The translations under genes and the position numbers were made by a program. A stretch of 64,000 nt of DNA from Lachnospiraceae bacterium (GTDB lineage Bacteria; Bacillota; Clostridia; Lachnospirales; Lachnospiraceae), in contig JAEELW010000042.1 of assembly GCA_016282915.1 (NCBI GenBank), positions 1 through 64,000 of the forward strand. Reading direction: 5' to 3'. Positions within the stretch are counted from its first letter, which is position 1. The number at the start of each line of letters is the position of its first letter. A model generated the notes under the pieces. The model saw nothing but the letters and a program-made list of their open reading frames with translations, had not been told where the DNA came from and did no database searches. This document shows, one piece after another, positions 36,687-45,885 of the stretch.

Positions 36687-37868
36687 ATGATGAATTCAAA
36701 ACTGTCGGCATGGAAATATGTAAAGAACAACAAAAAAACGGTGGCGGTGCTGGTCAGCTCTCTGGCTCTGGCCTGTGTGGCAATGTACGCGGTATTTGTC
36801 CTTCTGATCACCACATCGGAGAGTTTTAAGACCATAATGTTTGAGATGCCGAAACGGATCTCCTACATAAATCTTGGCCCTGAGGCCTACGGTCTGAAAC
36901 GCAGCGACTATGAGGACGAAGAGGGGATCCCGGACAGGGAAGCTTATCAGGAGGCTTTCGATAAAAAGCAGGAAGAACTGATCGAAGCGCTCAGGGCTCA
37001 TTCCGGTATCGAGGATGCGTTTTACAACCAGGTCATTGCCAATCATTACCAGGCGGTGATGGGGGAATTCAGCTATGAGCTCCCGCTGATGGAAGCGGAG
37101 CGGATACAGGGCTTTCTCGATCATATGGATGCGAAGCTGACGGCAGGCAGTATGCCGAAAGAAGCCGGAGAGATCCTGGTGGACGAGACCATCATGAAGA
37201 ACAACGGACTGAAGATCGGCGACTGGTATCTGAAGGACTGGTTTGGTGAGACCTTTAAGGTCAGCGGCACCATCACTTCCGATTACATGGTATCCGCAGG
37301 CATTCCCAACGGCGGCTCGAATAAAGGCTGGTACATCGTGGTCTATAATGATGAGAACACCACGGATCTTTGCGGGATCCTGAAGGATATGGGGATCACA
37401 CCGCAGGACGGGGACGAGGTGCTGGACGCGGCGGAGTATGCAAGGACCTATCATGAAGATGTGGGAGATACCATCGATATGGTGATCACGACCATCTTTG
37501 CAATCGTGATGAGCTTTATGGCGGTCCTGGTCCTGGTAGCCTATATCTCTTTCATGCGAAACCGCGTGAACGAATACTGTCTTTATGCCTCCATCGGTTA
37601 CGGACGGAGCGAGATCTACCGGATGATCCTTAAGGAGATGCTGATCCTCTTCGGACTGGGCAGCGCTGTGGGACTTTTGCTCTCCCTGGGGTGCGGCGCT
37701 GTATTGAATGCCTTTATCATTGAACCGAAAGGACTTGCAGGACATGTGGTCTATCCGGAACAGATCAGCCGGATACTTGCGACTTACCTGTTCATCATGG
37801 GAGTGCTGCAGATACCGGTACTTGTAAGCCTTAAGACCATCAGGACGATCGATGCTATAGAAGAGTAG
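36687..37868 (+). CDS. FtsX-type ABC half-permease
   Basis: 393 residues. One N-terminal helix (about 18-38), an extracellular domain of about 230 residues, then three helices (about 265-385): a single FtsX unit (four helices), half the size of the 799-residue permease. GGAAGGGAGAG precedes the ATG; MNSK at 36690 is an equally good start. It is the first gene of a permease-ATPase-permease set that probably works as a heterodimer, like LolC/LolE. Substrate unknown. Confidence 0.9.
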   Translation: MMNSKLSAWKYVKNNKKTVAVLVSSLALACVAMYAVFVLLITTSESFKTIMFEMPKRISYINLGPEAYGLKRSDYEDEEGIPDREAYQEAFDKKQEELIEALRAHSGIEDAFYNQVIANHYQAVMGEFSYELPLMEAERIQGFLDHMDAKLTAGSMPKEAGEILVDETIMKNNGLKIGDWYLKDWFGETFKVSGTITSDYMVSAGIPNGGSNKGWYIVVYNDENTTDLCGILKDMGITPQDGDEVLDAAEYARTYHEDVGDTIDMVITTIFAIVMSFMAVLVLVAYISFMRNRVNEYCLYASIGYGRSEIYRMILKEMLILFGLGSAVGLLLSLGCGAVLNAFIIEPKGLAGHVVYPEQISRILATYLFIMGVLQIPVLVSLKTIRTIDAIEE

Positions 37869-37881
37869 GAGGGAAGGGAAA

Positions 37882-38538
37882 ATGTTTGAAGTAAAGAATA
37901 TCTCCATGATCTACGACATGGACACGGATGCAAGGACTTATGCGCTGAAGGGTTTTGATCTGTCATTGCCCGATAAAGGGATGGTGGGGATCATTGGGCC
38001 TTCGGGCAGCGGAAAGAGCACGCTCATGTACTGCCTGTCCACGCTGAAGACGCCTACGGAAGGGAGCGTGGATTATAACGGTACCGAACTCACTTCCATC
38101 AGCGGCTCCGAGAGGGAAAGGCTGCGCAGGAAGGAATTCGGCTTCATTTTCCAGAAGCACTATCTGGTGCCTTATATGAGCGCGATGGACAACTGCCTGG
38201 TAGCGGCCGTGGAAAGGGGACCGGCGGTGCAGAAAAAGGCGGAGGATTTCCTTCAGGAGCTGGGTCTCGGGAAGAAAGAATGGAGCAAAAAGCCGTCAAA
38301 GCTTTCCGGTGGCCAGTGCCAGAGAGCAGCCATCGCAAGAGCCATGATCAACGATCCCGGCGTGATCTTTGCGGATGAACCTACGGCTTCGCTGGATCAC
38401 GAGAACGCCTATAACGTGATGAAGATCCTCAAGAAGTATTCCGACGAAAGACTGGTTCTTGTAGTCACCCATGACAGGAGCATCCTTCAGGATGCAGACC
38501 GCATCATCGAGATGTGGGACGGGGAGATAAGCCGATGA
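37882..38538 (+). CDS. ABC transporter ATPase
   Basis: 218 residues, a stand-alone nucleotide-binding domain of the LolD/MacB type. Walker A GPSGSGKSTLM, Q-loop FIFQKHYLVPY, signature LSGGQCQR, Walker B GVIFADEPTASL, H-loop VVTHDRSI. AGGAGGGAAGGG precedes the ATG. It lies between two half-permease genes and overlaps the second by ATGA. Confidence 0.94.
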   Translation: MFEVKNISMIYDMDTDARTYALKGFDLSLPDKGMVGIIGPSGSGKSTLMYCLSTLKTPTEGSVDYNGTELTSISGSERERLRRKEFGFIFQKHYLVPYMSAMDNCLVAAVERGPAVQKKAEDFLQELGLGKKEWSKKPSKLSGGQCQRAAIARAMINDPGVIFADEPTASLDHENAYNVMKILKKYSDERLVLVVTHDRSILQDADRIIEMWDGEISR

Positions 38539-39626
38539 GACCTTTATCAGCGTTATACTATGTAAAAGAAAACAAGGGAAAGGCTCTGGTGGTCATTTTC
38601 CTGCTGCTCTTTACCCCCCTGCTCGCACTTGCGGGAAACTACATCAACAGTATATACTATTACTGGGACAGGGCCTCGGATTATTTCGACAGGCTTGCCG
38701 TCGTGAGCGGGGTTTCGGCGGATGAGGACGGAAAGGATTATGAGGAGCTGCGAAAGCGCCTGATGGCGGATGAGGACCTGATCGTTCTGGACCGCTCCGC
38801 ATACGGTTATCCGGGCCTGCCCTGGATCTGTACCATGGGCTTTGAGATGGGCAGCAGCTCGGTGGTCTTCAATTCGCCGGAGGATATGAAGACTGCATTT
38901 GCGGAGCTGGGGATCGAAGGGGATCTTTCGGATATAAAGGACGGCAGCGTGTGCGTATCCTCCGCCCTGGCCAGACAGTACGGGCTGAAGAAGGGCGATA
39001 CCGTGGATGCCTCCGTCCATAAGAATATCAGCGGGACATGGCGGCTCGACGCCATCCTGGAGGATGACAGCTATATCCTCTTCTATGTGGATCATACGGA
39101 TGTGACCTACCGCATGAATATCATTAGCCGGACGCACTCCGGGGATGAGCTGCGCAGCTATATCGAAGGGATCAGGGGAGAACTGAAGGGACATGTGGAT
39201 ACGAACCTCAGGACCGAGATCAAAAAGCAGTTTGCACCTTTTGAACTGATCTTCGGCGTCGGTATCGTTCTGTTATCCTCGATCCTTGCGGTGATCATCA
39301 ATTCGGTCATCACAGGTCTGTATATTGCGAGAAACTATGAGTTCGGCGTATACCGTGCCATCGGTCTGACAAAGAAGGAAGTCTTCGGGAAATGCGCGTC
39401 CGAGATCCTTCTGATGGACCTTCTGGCGATCGCTGCCGGGGCAGTGCTGATCCTTCTGTTCATCTTCCTCGGAAATGAACTGTATTACCGGCCGGCGGGA
39501 AAGTATCTGCCTTATATTTCAAAGATCGGTATCTATGGCTTCCTGGCATCGAACCTGCTGGTGATCCTGCCCACCATACTGCTGAAGGGACGCAGCATGT
39601 GCAGGGCGGATGTGACGGAGTTTTAG
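38535..39626 (+). CDS. FtsX-type ABC half-permease, second subunit
   Basis: 363 residues from the ATG at 38535, coupled to the ATPase stop. One N-terminal helix (about 15-36), an extracellular domain, then three helices (about 240-355). It is the partner of the 393-residue half-permease. The two differ in sequence, which favours a heterodimer. Confidence 0.88.
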   Translation: MRPLSALYYVKENKGKALVVIFLLLFTPLLALAGNYINSIYYYWDRASDYFDRLAVVSGVSADEDGKDYEELRKRLMADEDLIVLDRSAYGYPGLPWICTMGFEMGSSSVVFNSPEDMKTAFAELGIEGDLSDIKDGSVCVSSALARQYGLKKGDTVDASVHKNISGTWRLDAILEDDSYILFYVDHTDVTYRMNIISRTHSGDELRSYIEGIRGELKGHVDTNLRTEIKKQFAPFELIFGVGIVLLSSILAVIINSVITGLYIARNYEFGVYRAIGLTKKEVFGKCASEILLMDLLAIAAGAVLILLFIFLGNELYYRPAGKYLPYISKIGIYGFLASNLLVILPTILLKGRSMCRADVTEF

Positions 39627-39646
39627 TTAAGGAGAGGAGAAAGAGA

Positions 39647-40048
39647 ATGAAGAAAAAAACAGCCGTATTTGTTTTTGCTATATTGACAAGCATGCTCCTT
39701 GCGGGCTGCAGCCCCTATGTTTCCAGCTACAAGGCGCTGATGCTGATCACGACGGACTATTCGGATTCCGCGTCCATGAGTTTTTCTTCCTTTGAAGGGA
39801 CGAATGTTTTCAGCATGAAAGCAAAAGAAGACGGAGCAGTCCTTGCGTATACAGGGGAAGTAGAAGGCAGCGGCAGTGCAACGGTCTATTATGACGATGA
39901 CGGAACAAAGAAGGAACTGTTCAAGATCGCGGCAGGCGAAAAGACGGTCGACAGCATTCCGCTGGCAGGAGCCGGAAAAGTGTATGTGATCGTTGAGACG
40001 GACGGAAAGTGCGAGGACGGGGCATTCTTCTTTGATATCAAAGAATGA
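39647..40048 (+). CDS. Small lipoprotein
   Basis: 133 residues from the ATG at 39647 (AGGAGAGGAG upstream). Signal peptide with lipobox LLAGC (Cys21). The mature part is a short beta-rich domain. It lies 20 bases after the second half-permease, so it is probably the extracytoplasmic partner of that ABC set or a sensor for the kinase that follows. No family recognised. Confidence 0.75.
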   Translation: MKKKTAVFVFAILTSMLLAGCSPYVSSYKALMLITTDYSDSASMSFSSFEGTNVFSMKAKEDGAVLAYTGEVEGSGSATVYYDDDGTKKELFKIAAGEKTVDSIPLAGAGKVYVIVETDGKCEDGAFFFDIKE

Positions 40049-40086
40049 TCCGCTTTTGACAGGACGGAGGTAATCGAAAAGAAACA

Positions 40087-41292
40087 GTGACAGGGATCAT
40101 AACGTCGATCATATCATTGATCCTGCTGAGTCTGTTCTCGGCGGCATTTTCGGGCCATGCGGCAGCAGTGCTGGCGCTCGGGGGCGCGCTGATGATCGCC
40201 GTTACTGCGGGATACGTAAGGGACAGTGAGGGGAAGCGGCTGAAAGCACTGCAGCTTCTCCTTGCGGTCTTATTTTCGTTATGTACCGGAAAGTGGTGGG
40301 GCTGTTTCGTATTTGCCTGCCTCCTCTGGCCGGGATTGCCTGCAAGTGTTCTGATGGCAGACGGAACCCTTGTGTTCATTTTTCTGCTGCGACTTTTTGT
40401 GCCGGGCTATGATGCGGATGCACAATTGCAGGGAAGAGACGCCGGTTTCGTGGCAGCGTCCCTGATCGTGTGGCTTTTTGCGACTGCCGCAGTCTGCGCG
40501 CTCGCACAGCTCTTCCGTCATCTCCTTAAGAAAAAAGAGCGGAAGGAAGAGGAAGAGCGGAAGAGGATACAGAGCTACAGCCTGGGTGAGATGCACGAGA
40601 GCCGGCGCAGCAGGGAGCTGGCAAGACAGAGCTTTTATATCGACAGGAACGCCAGGCTCATCGAGCGCGAGAATATCAGCCGCAATATCCACAACAGTGT
40701 CGGCCATTCGATCACGGCCGCCATCATGACGCTGGATGCCGCGGACATGCTCTTTGAAAAGAAGCCGGAGGAAGCGCGCAAAAAGATGAATGACGCCACG
40801 GAGCGCATCCGCGGGAGCCTCGGCGCGATCCGCAGTGCGGTACGTGCCCTGGATAACGAAGCGGAAGATGTGAGTGTAAAGGATCTGATCTGCTGGTTTG
40901 ATAATATCGTGGATGAGTTCCAGATGGATACGGAGCGCAGCTGTGACCGGCTCTATGAGGTGTATGACAGGGAACAGCTCCTGCCCCGTGAACATGCGGA
41001 ATTTCTGACCGGTGCTCTGGAAGAGTGCCTTACCAACGGAGTGAAGCACGGAAAAGCGGAGCATTTCACCATCCGGCTTAGCGGTGACAGCGCGCATGTG
41101 CGTCTGGAGGTGGTGGATGACGGAAAGAGTGCGTTTAGTGATGCGAATGCAGAGGAACGGATCAAAAACGGCTTCGGCTTGAAGAAGCTCCTGGCCTATA
41201 CGGAAAGATGCGGGGGCGAAGCGGGCTTTCAGAACAAAGATGGTTTCCGGACCTTTATCGAACTGCCGCTGATCGTGTCTTCCGGGTATTGA
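40087..41292 (+). CDS. NarL-type sensor histidine kinase
   Basis: 401 residues from a GTG start; GGAGG lies 17 bases upstream, which is long, and no better start is in frame. About four N-terminal membrane helices, a charged linker, then a HisKA_3 dimerisation domain with phospho-His in ISRNIHNSVGHSITA and a HATPase domain (LEECLTNGVKHGKAE, VVDDGKSAF, GFGLKKLLAYTERCGG). It pairs with the LuxR-type regulator 16 bases downstream. Confidence 0.9.
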   Translation: MTGIITSIISLILLSLFSAAFSGHAAAVLALGGALMIAVTAGYVRDSEGKRLKALQLLLAVLFSLCTGKWWGCFVFACLLWPGLPASVLMADGTLVFIFLLRLFVPGYDADAQLQGRDAGFVAASLIVWLFATAAVCALAQLFRHLLKKKERKEEEERKRIQSYSLGEMHESRRSRELARQSFYIDRNARLIERENISRNIHNSVGHSITAAIMTLDAADMLFEKKPEEARKKMNDATERIRGSLGAIRSAVRALDNEAEDVSVKDLICWFDNIVDEFQMDTERSCDRLYEVYDREQLLPREHAEFLTGALEECLTNGVKHGKAEHFTIRLSGDSAHVRLEVVDDGKSAFSDANAEERIKNGFGLKKLLAYTERCGGEAGFQNKDGFRTFIELPLIVSSGY

Positions 41293-41308
41293 AAGAAAGG
41301 AAAAAAGG

Positions 41309-41932
41309 ATGTATAAAGTTTTACTGGTTGATGATGAGCTGATGCTTCTGGAGAGTCTCGAGATCATCCTGTCCATGAACGATATGGAGATCGTCGGTAA
41401 AGCGCAGGACGGACGGGAAGCACTTGATATCTTAAGAACCGGCGCGGCCTGCGATGTGGCGCTGGTGGATCTGAATATGAAAGGGATGGGCGGCATCGAG
41501 CTGATCGGGCATATCAAACGCGCTTATCCCGATATCCGCATTCTGGTACTGACGACTTTTTACGATGATAAAAACATCACCGACGCGATCAGTAACGGGG
41601 CGGACGGCTATCTTTTAAAGGACAGCGGAAAGGACGCGATCCTGGGAGCCATCGGCCAGCTGATGAACGGCGTGAGCGTGCTGGATCCCAAGGTGATGAC
41701 GCGGCTCACGGCGCTGATGCAGAAGGCGCCTTCCGTGGATCTGTACGGCGAGATGACGGGGCGCGAACGCGAGGTGGCGTCGCTTCTGGCAAAAGGCCTG
41801 ACCAACCGGCAGATCGCCGATCAGTTATATGTTTCCGAAGGGACGGTCAAAAATTATATTTCTTCGATCTATGACAAAACGGGCATTCACGACCGCGTCA
41901 AGCTGGTGGTGGCACTGTCGGGGAAAGGGTGA
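41309..41932 (+). CDS. NarL/LuxR-family response regulator
   Basis: 207 residues. Receiver domain with VDDELM, phospho-Asp in VALVDLNMKGMGG and YLLKDSGKDA; C-terminal LuxR helix-turn-helix TGREREVASLLAKGLTNRQI and VSEGTVKNYISSIYDK. Likely regulates the ABC set and lipoprotein just upstream. After it, 41933-42061 shows no gene or clear terminator. Confidence 0.94.
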   Translation: MYKVLLVDDELMLLESLEIILSMNDMEIVGKAQDGREALDILRTGAACDVALVDLNMKGMGGIELIGHIKRAYPDIRILVLTTFYDDKNITDAISNGADGYLLKDSGKDAILGAIGQLMNGVSVLDPKVMTRLTALMQKAPSVDLYGEMTGREREVASLLAKGLTNRQIADQLYVSEGTVKNYISSIYDKTGIHDRVKLVVALSGKG

Positions 41933-42061
41933 GGAAGATAGTAACCTGGCTTGGTATGACAAGGCGTTTGCGCGAATTCCGAGCAGGTCTGTATTAGACT
42001 GATTTTGGACCGGTACCTTTCTATGCGTGGATAGAATAAAACCGGGCAACATAGAGGATAA

Positions 42062-43003
42062 CATAAATCACCGAAGGTATCTCCGGTTCAGATCTCTGAA
42101 TCTATCGTAGACAAACCGTCTGATCACGAGGAATATGAGGAAGATGAACAGGAAGAGGAATATGAAATCGAGGATTCAGGGTCGTCCTTTGATGATTGGG
42201 TTATACCGGGAGTTCAGGAATACGAGGCCAGTTCCCTGATCGCTGTCAGACCGGGTGGAAAGTTCGTTGAAGATGAATCTATATGGGTAATGTCATCTAT
42301 AGAGATGATCTATGATTTTGGAGCAGGCTATGGAAATACTGTGGTAAAACAATCGAACGGAAATCCGTATAATCCGCTTGATGAGAGAGAAGTCCGTTAT
42401 TCGTTTGACGGATCGGTTTTTTCCGAAATTGATGAATCAGATGGTAATCCATATCTGTCATATTCTACTATGAGCTATGGTGTGGGTTTTACCTATTTTG
42501 AAAATCTTAAATACCCAAAGCAATCTGGATTTTTTTATGGAGGATCTGAATTTTTCGAGCCAAAAGGTATATGGTATTCATCTTCCTATCCGAATGACGT
42601 TGACGGTGCAATGAAATGCTTTAAACTTAATCCGTCCACAAAACAAGCAGCGATATTTAAAGTGAAGGTAAACGATCTTGGAAAACTGGATGTACCGCAG
42701 GGAAATCTGTGTATATATGATTATTCTTATGATGAAAAGGATCATATTCTGGAGTTTTATAAGGGAAAGAAAGATCACGCCGGCTATGATCTGTATCCAA
42801 ATCATGATGTAGGTGAGAAATTTTATGAAGGAACCATGCGGCCAACGAATGTAGGATGTACACGTCTGGACGGGATTTATTGCGGAAAAGGAGATCCTGT
42901 AAACAGCTACTACCTGTTATTCAAGCTGGATGATTTTACAAACGATAGCACAGAACGACATCTGGAGGAGGCTATGAAACAATATGATATTCATTTTGAT
43001 TGA
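42062..43003 (+). pseudogene. Gene remnant lacking its 5' end (or ORF from 42290)
   Basis: An open frame runs from 42062 to the stop at 43003 (313 codons), after an in-frame TAA at 42059. The first 76 codons contain no ATG, GTG or TTG but read like protein: KVSPVQISESIVDKPS, then a very acidic stretch (EEYEEDEQEEEYEIED). The first ATG, at 42290 (237 residues), has no ribosome site. The product would be a soluble, Tyr/Asp/Gly-rich domain. A signal peptide or membrane anchor has probably been lost upstream, so decay is the likeliest reading. The stretch is visibly more AT-rich than its neighbours, as if acquired. No family recognised. Confidence 0.55.
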
Positions 43004-43141
43004 CCAAGCGACACTATTGTTTTCTTGGTAAAATTGATCCGATGTATTTAGTTCGAAAACATTGGCGCATTCTGCATATGAACACGATTAATAGTTTGAA
43101 AGAATATTAACAGACACGTCGGGAAAGGATCTGTAAGACAT

Positions 43142-43675
43142 ATGAATGATACGAAAAAAGTGAAGATCATCGTTGCTGCGGTTCTTGTTGTTGCAGCATT
43201 GGCCGTTGCGCTTATCAATGTGTTAAATCTTACTAAAGAAGCGGAAAAGGTTCCGGAACCTGAGAATGAACAGACAGAATATCAGATGTCGGAAAAATCC
43301 CGCTTTTATCATAATGTTTACAATGCCTGCTACAATTACGCCCTGGGTGAAGACCGTATGGAAACAGATCTGGCATATGATGAAGCCTGGCTGACGGATA
43401 CGGATCCTTCTGTTGTAAACGCCGCAAAAGACGGACTGTCAGATGGAGAGTCTACAAAAGCAAAAAGAGAAGAAATCAGCAATAATGCCGCAAAAAGGCA
43501 GGAGTACTATAATGCTGCTTACAATCATGCTCTGGGTCAGGACAAACTTAAGACCTCTCTTGTCTATGATGAGGCCTGGCTCAACGATCCGGACGAAGTG
43601 ATCTCGAAAGCGGCAAAGGAAGGCCTGGTAGACGGAGAGGCCGATAAAAAGATATATGATTCAATTGTAAAATAG
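43142..43675 (+). CDS. Membrane-anchored protein with a duplicated unit
   Basis: 177 residues. One N-terminal membrane helix (about 8-28), an acidic linker, then two similar units of about 46 residues (about 55-103 and 122-167) sharing YNxALGxDxxxxxLxYDEAWL and AAKxGLxDGE. The units should lie outside the cell. AAAGGATC precedes the ATG. I do not recognise the repeat. It follows the decayed ORF in an AT-rich region. Confidence 0.7.
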   Translation: MNDTKKVKIIVAAVLVVAALAVALINVLNLTKEAEKVPEPENEQTEYQMSEKSRFYHNVYNACYNYALGEDRMETDLAYDEAWLTDTDPSVVNAAKDGLSDGESTKAKREEISNNAAKRQEYYNAAYNHALGQDKLKTSLVYDEAWLNDPDEVISKAAKEGLVDGEADKKIYDSIVK

Positions 43676-43679
43676 AAAA

Positions 43680-43703
43680 GATGCATTTACCGGCATCAGT
43701 TTT
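43680..43703. terminator. Weak hairpin between convergent genes
   Basis: GATGC (43681-) and GCATC flank a seven-base loop, followed by TTTTG, between two converging reading frames. Short, so only a possible terminator. Confidence 0.3.
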
Positions 43704-44481
43704 GTGGATTCCTCTTCCGCTTTTCATACAGATAAATGGCGGTTCTGATCGTCCATATGATAAACAGGAATATCAGGCCTGCCTGAACGTGACTGTTTCC
43801 AAACACAAATCCCAGGATCAGAAGAAGGAATAGAACTGCGTCTATGATGAGGAAGATCCTTGAGAGATCCTTTTTGGATTTTTCTTTAAGATTTACCTGA
43901 AGGGATGCTTTCGCATCCATTATCCGGCCTGCAGGCAGAGCAACTATATTCGAAGATGTTTCCTGAATGCTTAACCAGGGATAAAGCAGTGTGATCAGCA
44001 TTTCCCATTGGATCATTCCGGATTTTCCATCGAGTGGTATGAGCAGCTTCAGGGTCCAGGAAGAGTTATTCGCATTTAGTGCCCCATCCAGTTTTTCCAG
44101 GGAATTAATGAGCTTAAAAATCGTGCAGGCCTTGTTGAGATTGATATATTCGCTGAATCCTACAGTGATCTCGGAAGTGGAGTGGCTGATATCGAAATGC
44201 GATATCCCTTTTCCGGCCAGCATCACAATTGATGTCTCCTTATCTATTTCGGGCAGGTTGTTGAATGCTTCAGGGGGTAAGACGCTGCCTACCTGAGCAG
44301 CAAGCAGACCACCGAAATTACAGGCAGCCTGTGCTTCGCTTAAAGCCGTAATCTCGAGATTTATAAGCTGTTCTTTTATACTCGGATCATTGTTCGCTTT
44401 TTCATATACAAGCCCGATCTCATCCAATAATCCGCTTTCCCAACACAGCTGTAATCCACCGTTTATATTTGTATTTTCCAT
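43696..44481 (-). CDS. Hypothetical protein with two C-terminal membrane helices
   Basis: 261 residues from the ATG at 44481, preceded by CTGGAG; an upstream in-frame extension to 44622 is Tyr/Asn-rich and unlikely to be coding. A soluble N-terminal domain of about 190 residues is followed by two membrane helices (about 205-240). So it is probably tail-anchored with the domain in the cytoplasm. No family recognised. It is convergent with the duplicated-unit protein. Confidence 0.6.
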   Translation of the reverse strand: MENTNINGGLQLCWESGLLDEIGLVYEKANNDPSIKEQLINLEITALSEAQAACNFGGLLAAQVGSVLPPEAFNNLPEIDKETSIVMLAGKGISHFDISHSTSEITVGFSEYINLNKACTIFKLINSLEKLDGALNANNSSWTLKLLIPLDGKSGMIQWEMLITLLYPWLSIQETSSNIVALPAGRIMDAKASLQVNLKEKSKKDLSRIFLIIDAVLFLLLILGFVFGNSHVQAGLIFLFIIWTIRTAIYLYEKRKRNPQN

Positions 44482-44965
44482 ATTTTTATCTCCAGTTTGT
44501 TGTACTTTTGTTTTGTTGACTCTCTGTAGGACCATGGTAATTATGTAAAATACATAGTCATTATCGCACAATACAGAATTGTTGTAAATCCATGTGATTT
44601 TGGTATACGCTATGGTGGTCATTGTCTGAAAAGCATTCTTTGTCCCGGACAGTCTGACTGATCGCTAAGCTCAGTATATCATGGGCAGCCGGTCAGAGAG
44701 CCGCCTGTTGAGCGACCCTGAAACATAAGGCCGGGAGTATATTCAGATCAGCGCATATATCGGGGGCTTGAGTCATTTGAATATTATTGAGAGCGTCCGT
44801 TAAAAGTGCTATTATTATCGGAAAGTTGAGGACGGTCGTATAAAGCGGTGATCAGGATCGATCCGGCAAGACCGGAGAGCGAAGCTGATACAGAAGGAAA
44901 AAGCCGATAAAGAAAATGAAAAACGGATGGCATATCATGCGAGGATCGAAGAGAGGAGAAAGGGA
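44482..44965. other. 484-base divergent intergenic region
   Basis: No gene is supported here. It holds a short palindrome TATGTA-AAA-TACATA (about 44543-44557) close to the minus-strand gene start, and the + strand promoter at 44787-44815. Otherwise unremarkable AT-rich sequence. Confidence 0.5.
44787..44815 (+). promoter_or_regulatory. Predicted sigma-A promoter of the hydrolase gene
   Basis: TTGAGA (44787-44792), 17-base spacer, TATTAT (44810-44815). It leaves a leader of about 150 bases before the ATG at 44966. Confidence 0.5.
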
Positions 44966-45757
44966 ATGGAGCAATACAGAGAGAAATGGCTTGAGAAACA
45001 TCGTTTGACAGAAGAAAGTAAACGTAAGCGGCTGGAGGTACCAAAGGGGTTTTCTTCGTATTCCAATATCCGTGAGGATCATGAGCAGATCCTTTTATGT
45101 CTTCATGGCTTCGGAGGTGATAAAGAGAGTTCCGTTATTGCGGCATTACGGGATGAACTTGATAAAAAGGGGATCGGTGTGGCAGCTTTTGACTGGCCGG
45201 CTCATGGAAAGAGTATGGCAAAGGATGAGGAATTCCGTGTAGAAGAGTGTCTGTCATATCTGGATCATGCCGTTGCAGCGCTTGAGGAAAAATGGAAGGG
45301 GAAAGCACTGAACGCTTTTGCAACAAGCTTTGGCGGGTATATTACGATGCTGTATCTGGACAGAAATCCCTCGGCGTTCTCCCGGGTGATCCTCCGTTCG
45401 CCGGCGATCAGGATGGATAAAGTGTTTCGAAATCTTCTGTCGGATGAAGAATTCAATAAGTTGAAGTCCGGAGAAAAACTGACTCTGGGTTATGAACGGC
45501 CCATGCAGATCGCATATGATTTCTATGAGGATCTGGAAAAAAACAGACTCTTTGAAAAAGCGTGCCATACCGGGGATATCCTGATCATGCAGGGCGATAA
45601 GGATGATGTGGTGGATCCGGAAGACACAAAAGAATACGCAGACAGGATACATGCAGGATGGAAGGTCTTTGAGGGAACAGATCACAGGTACAAAAGACCG
45701 GGGGAATTGGAACAGATCGTTAAAACAACGGAGCGATTTCTTCTGGAAGAACACTAA
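44966..45757 (+). CDS. Alpha/beta hydrolase
   Basis: 263 residues from the ATG at 44966, chosen for AGGAGAAAGGGA just upstream (an ATG at 44927 lacks this). Oxyanion region LLCLHGFGGDKES, nucleophile elbow NAFATSFGGYITM (Ser in A-T-S-F-G), acid in GDKDDVVDPED, and His in GTDHRYKRPGE. A helical lid lies about 150-190. Predicted serine esterase or lipase of the cytoplasm; substrate unknown. Confidence 0.9.
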   Translation: MEQYREKWLEKHRLTEESKRKRLEVPKGFSSYSNIREDHEQILLCLHGFGGDKESSVIAALRDELDKKGIGVAAFDWPAHGKSMAKDEEFRVEECLSYLDHAVAALEEKWKGKALNAFATSFGGYITMLYLDRNPSAFSRVILRSPAIRMDKVFRNLLSDEEFNKLKSGEKLTLGYERPMQIAYDFYEDLEKNRLFEKACHTGDILIMQGDKDDVVDPEDTKEYADRIHAGWKVFEGTDHRYKRPGELEQIVKTTERFLLEEH

Positions 45758-45833
45758 AAACAGGCCGGCAAATTCTGAGCGGCGCTCCAAAGGGCCGCAT
45801 CCGGCGTTATTGTTCCCCGCGATGCTGCCGCAC

Positions 45834-45862
45834 TTGTTTTTTGAAAGGCTTTCATGTATAAT
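45834..45862 (+). promoter_or_regulatory. Predicted promoter of the O-acyltransferase operon
   Basis: TTGTTT (45834-45839), 17-base spacer, perfect TATAAT (45857-45862), 23 bases before the ATG at 45886, which has AAAGGAGA. Confidence 0.55.
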
Positions 45863-45885
45863 CTCTGCGGTAAAGGAGATTAGCA

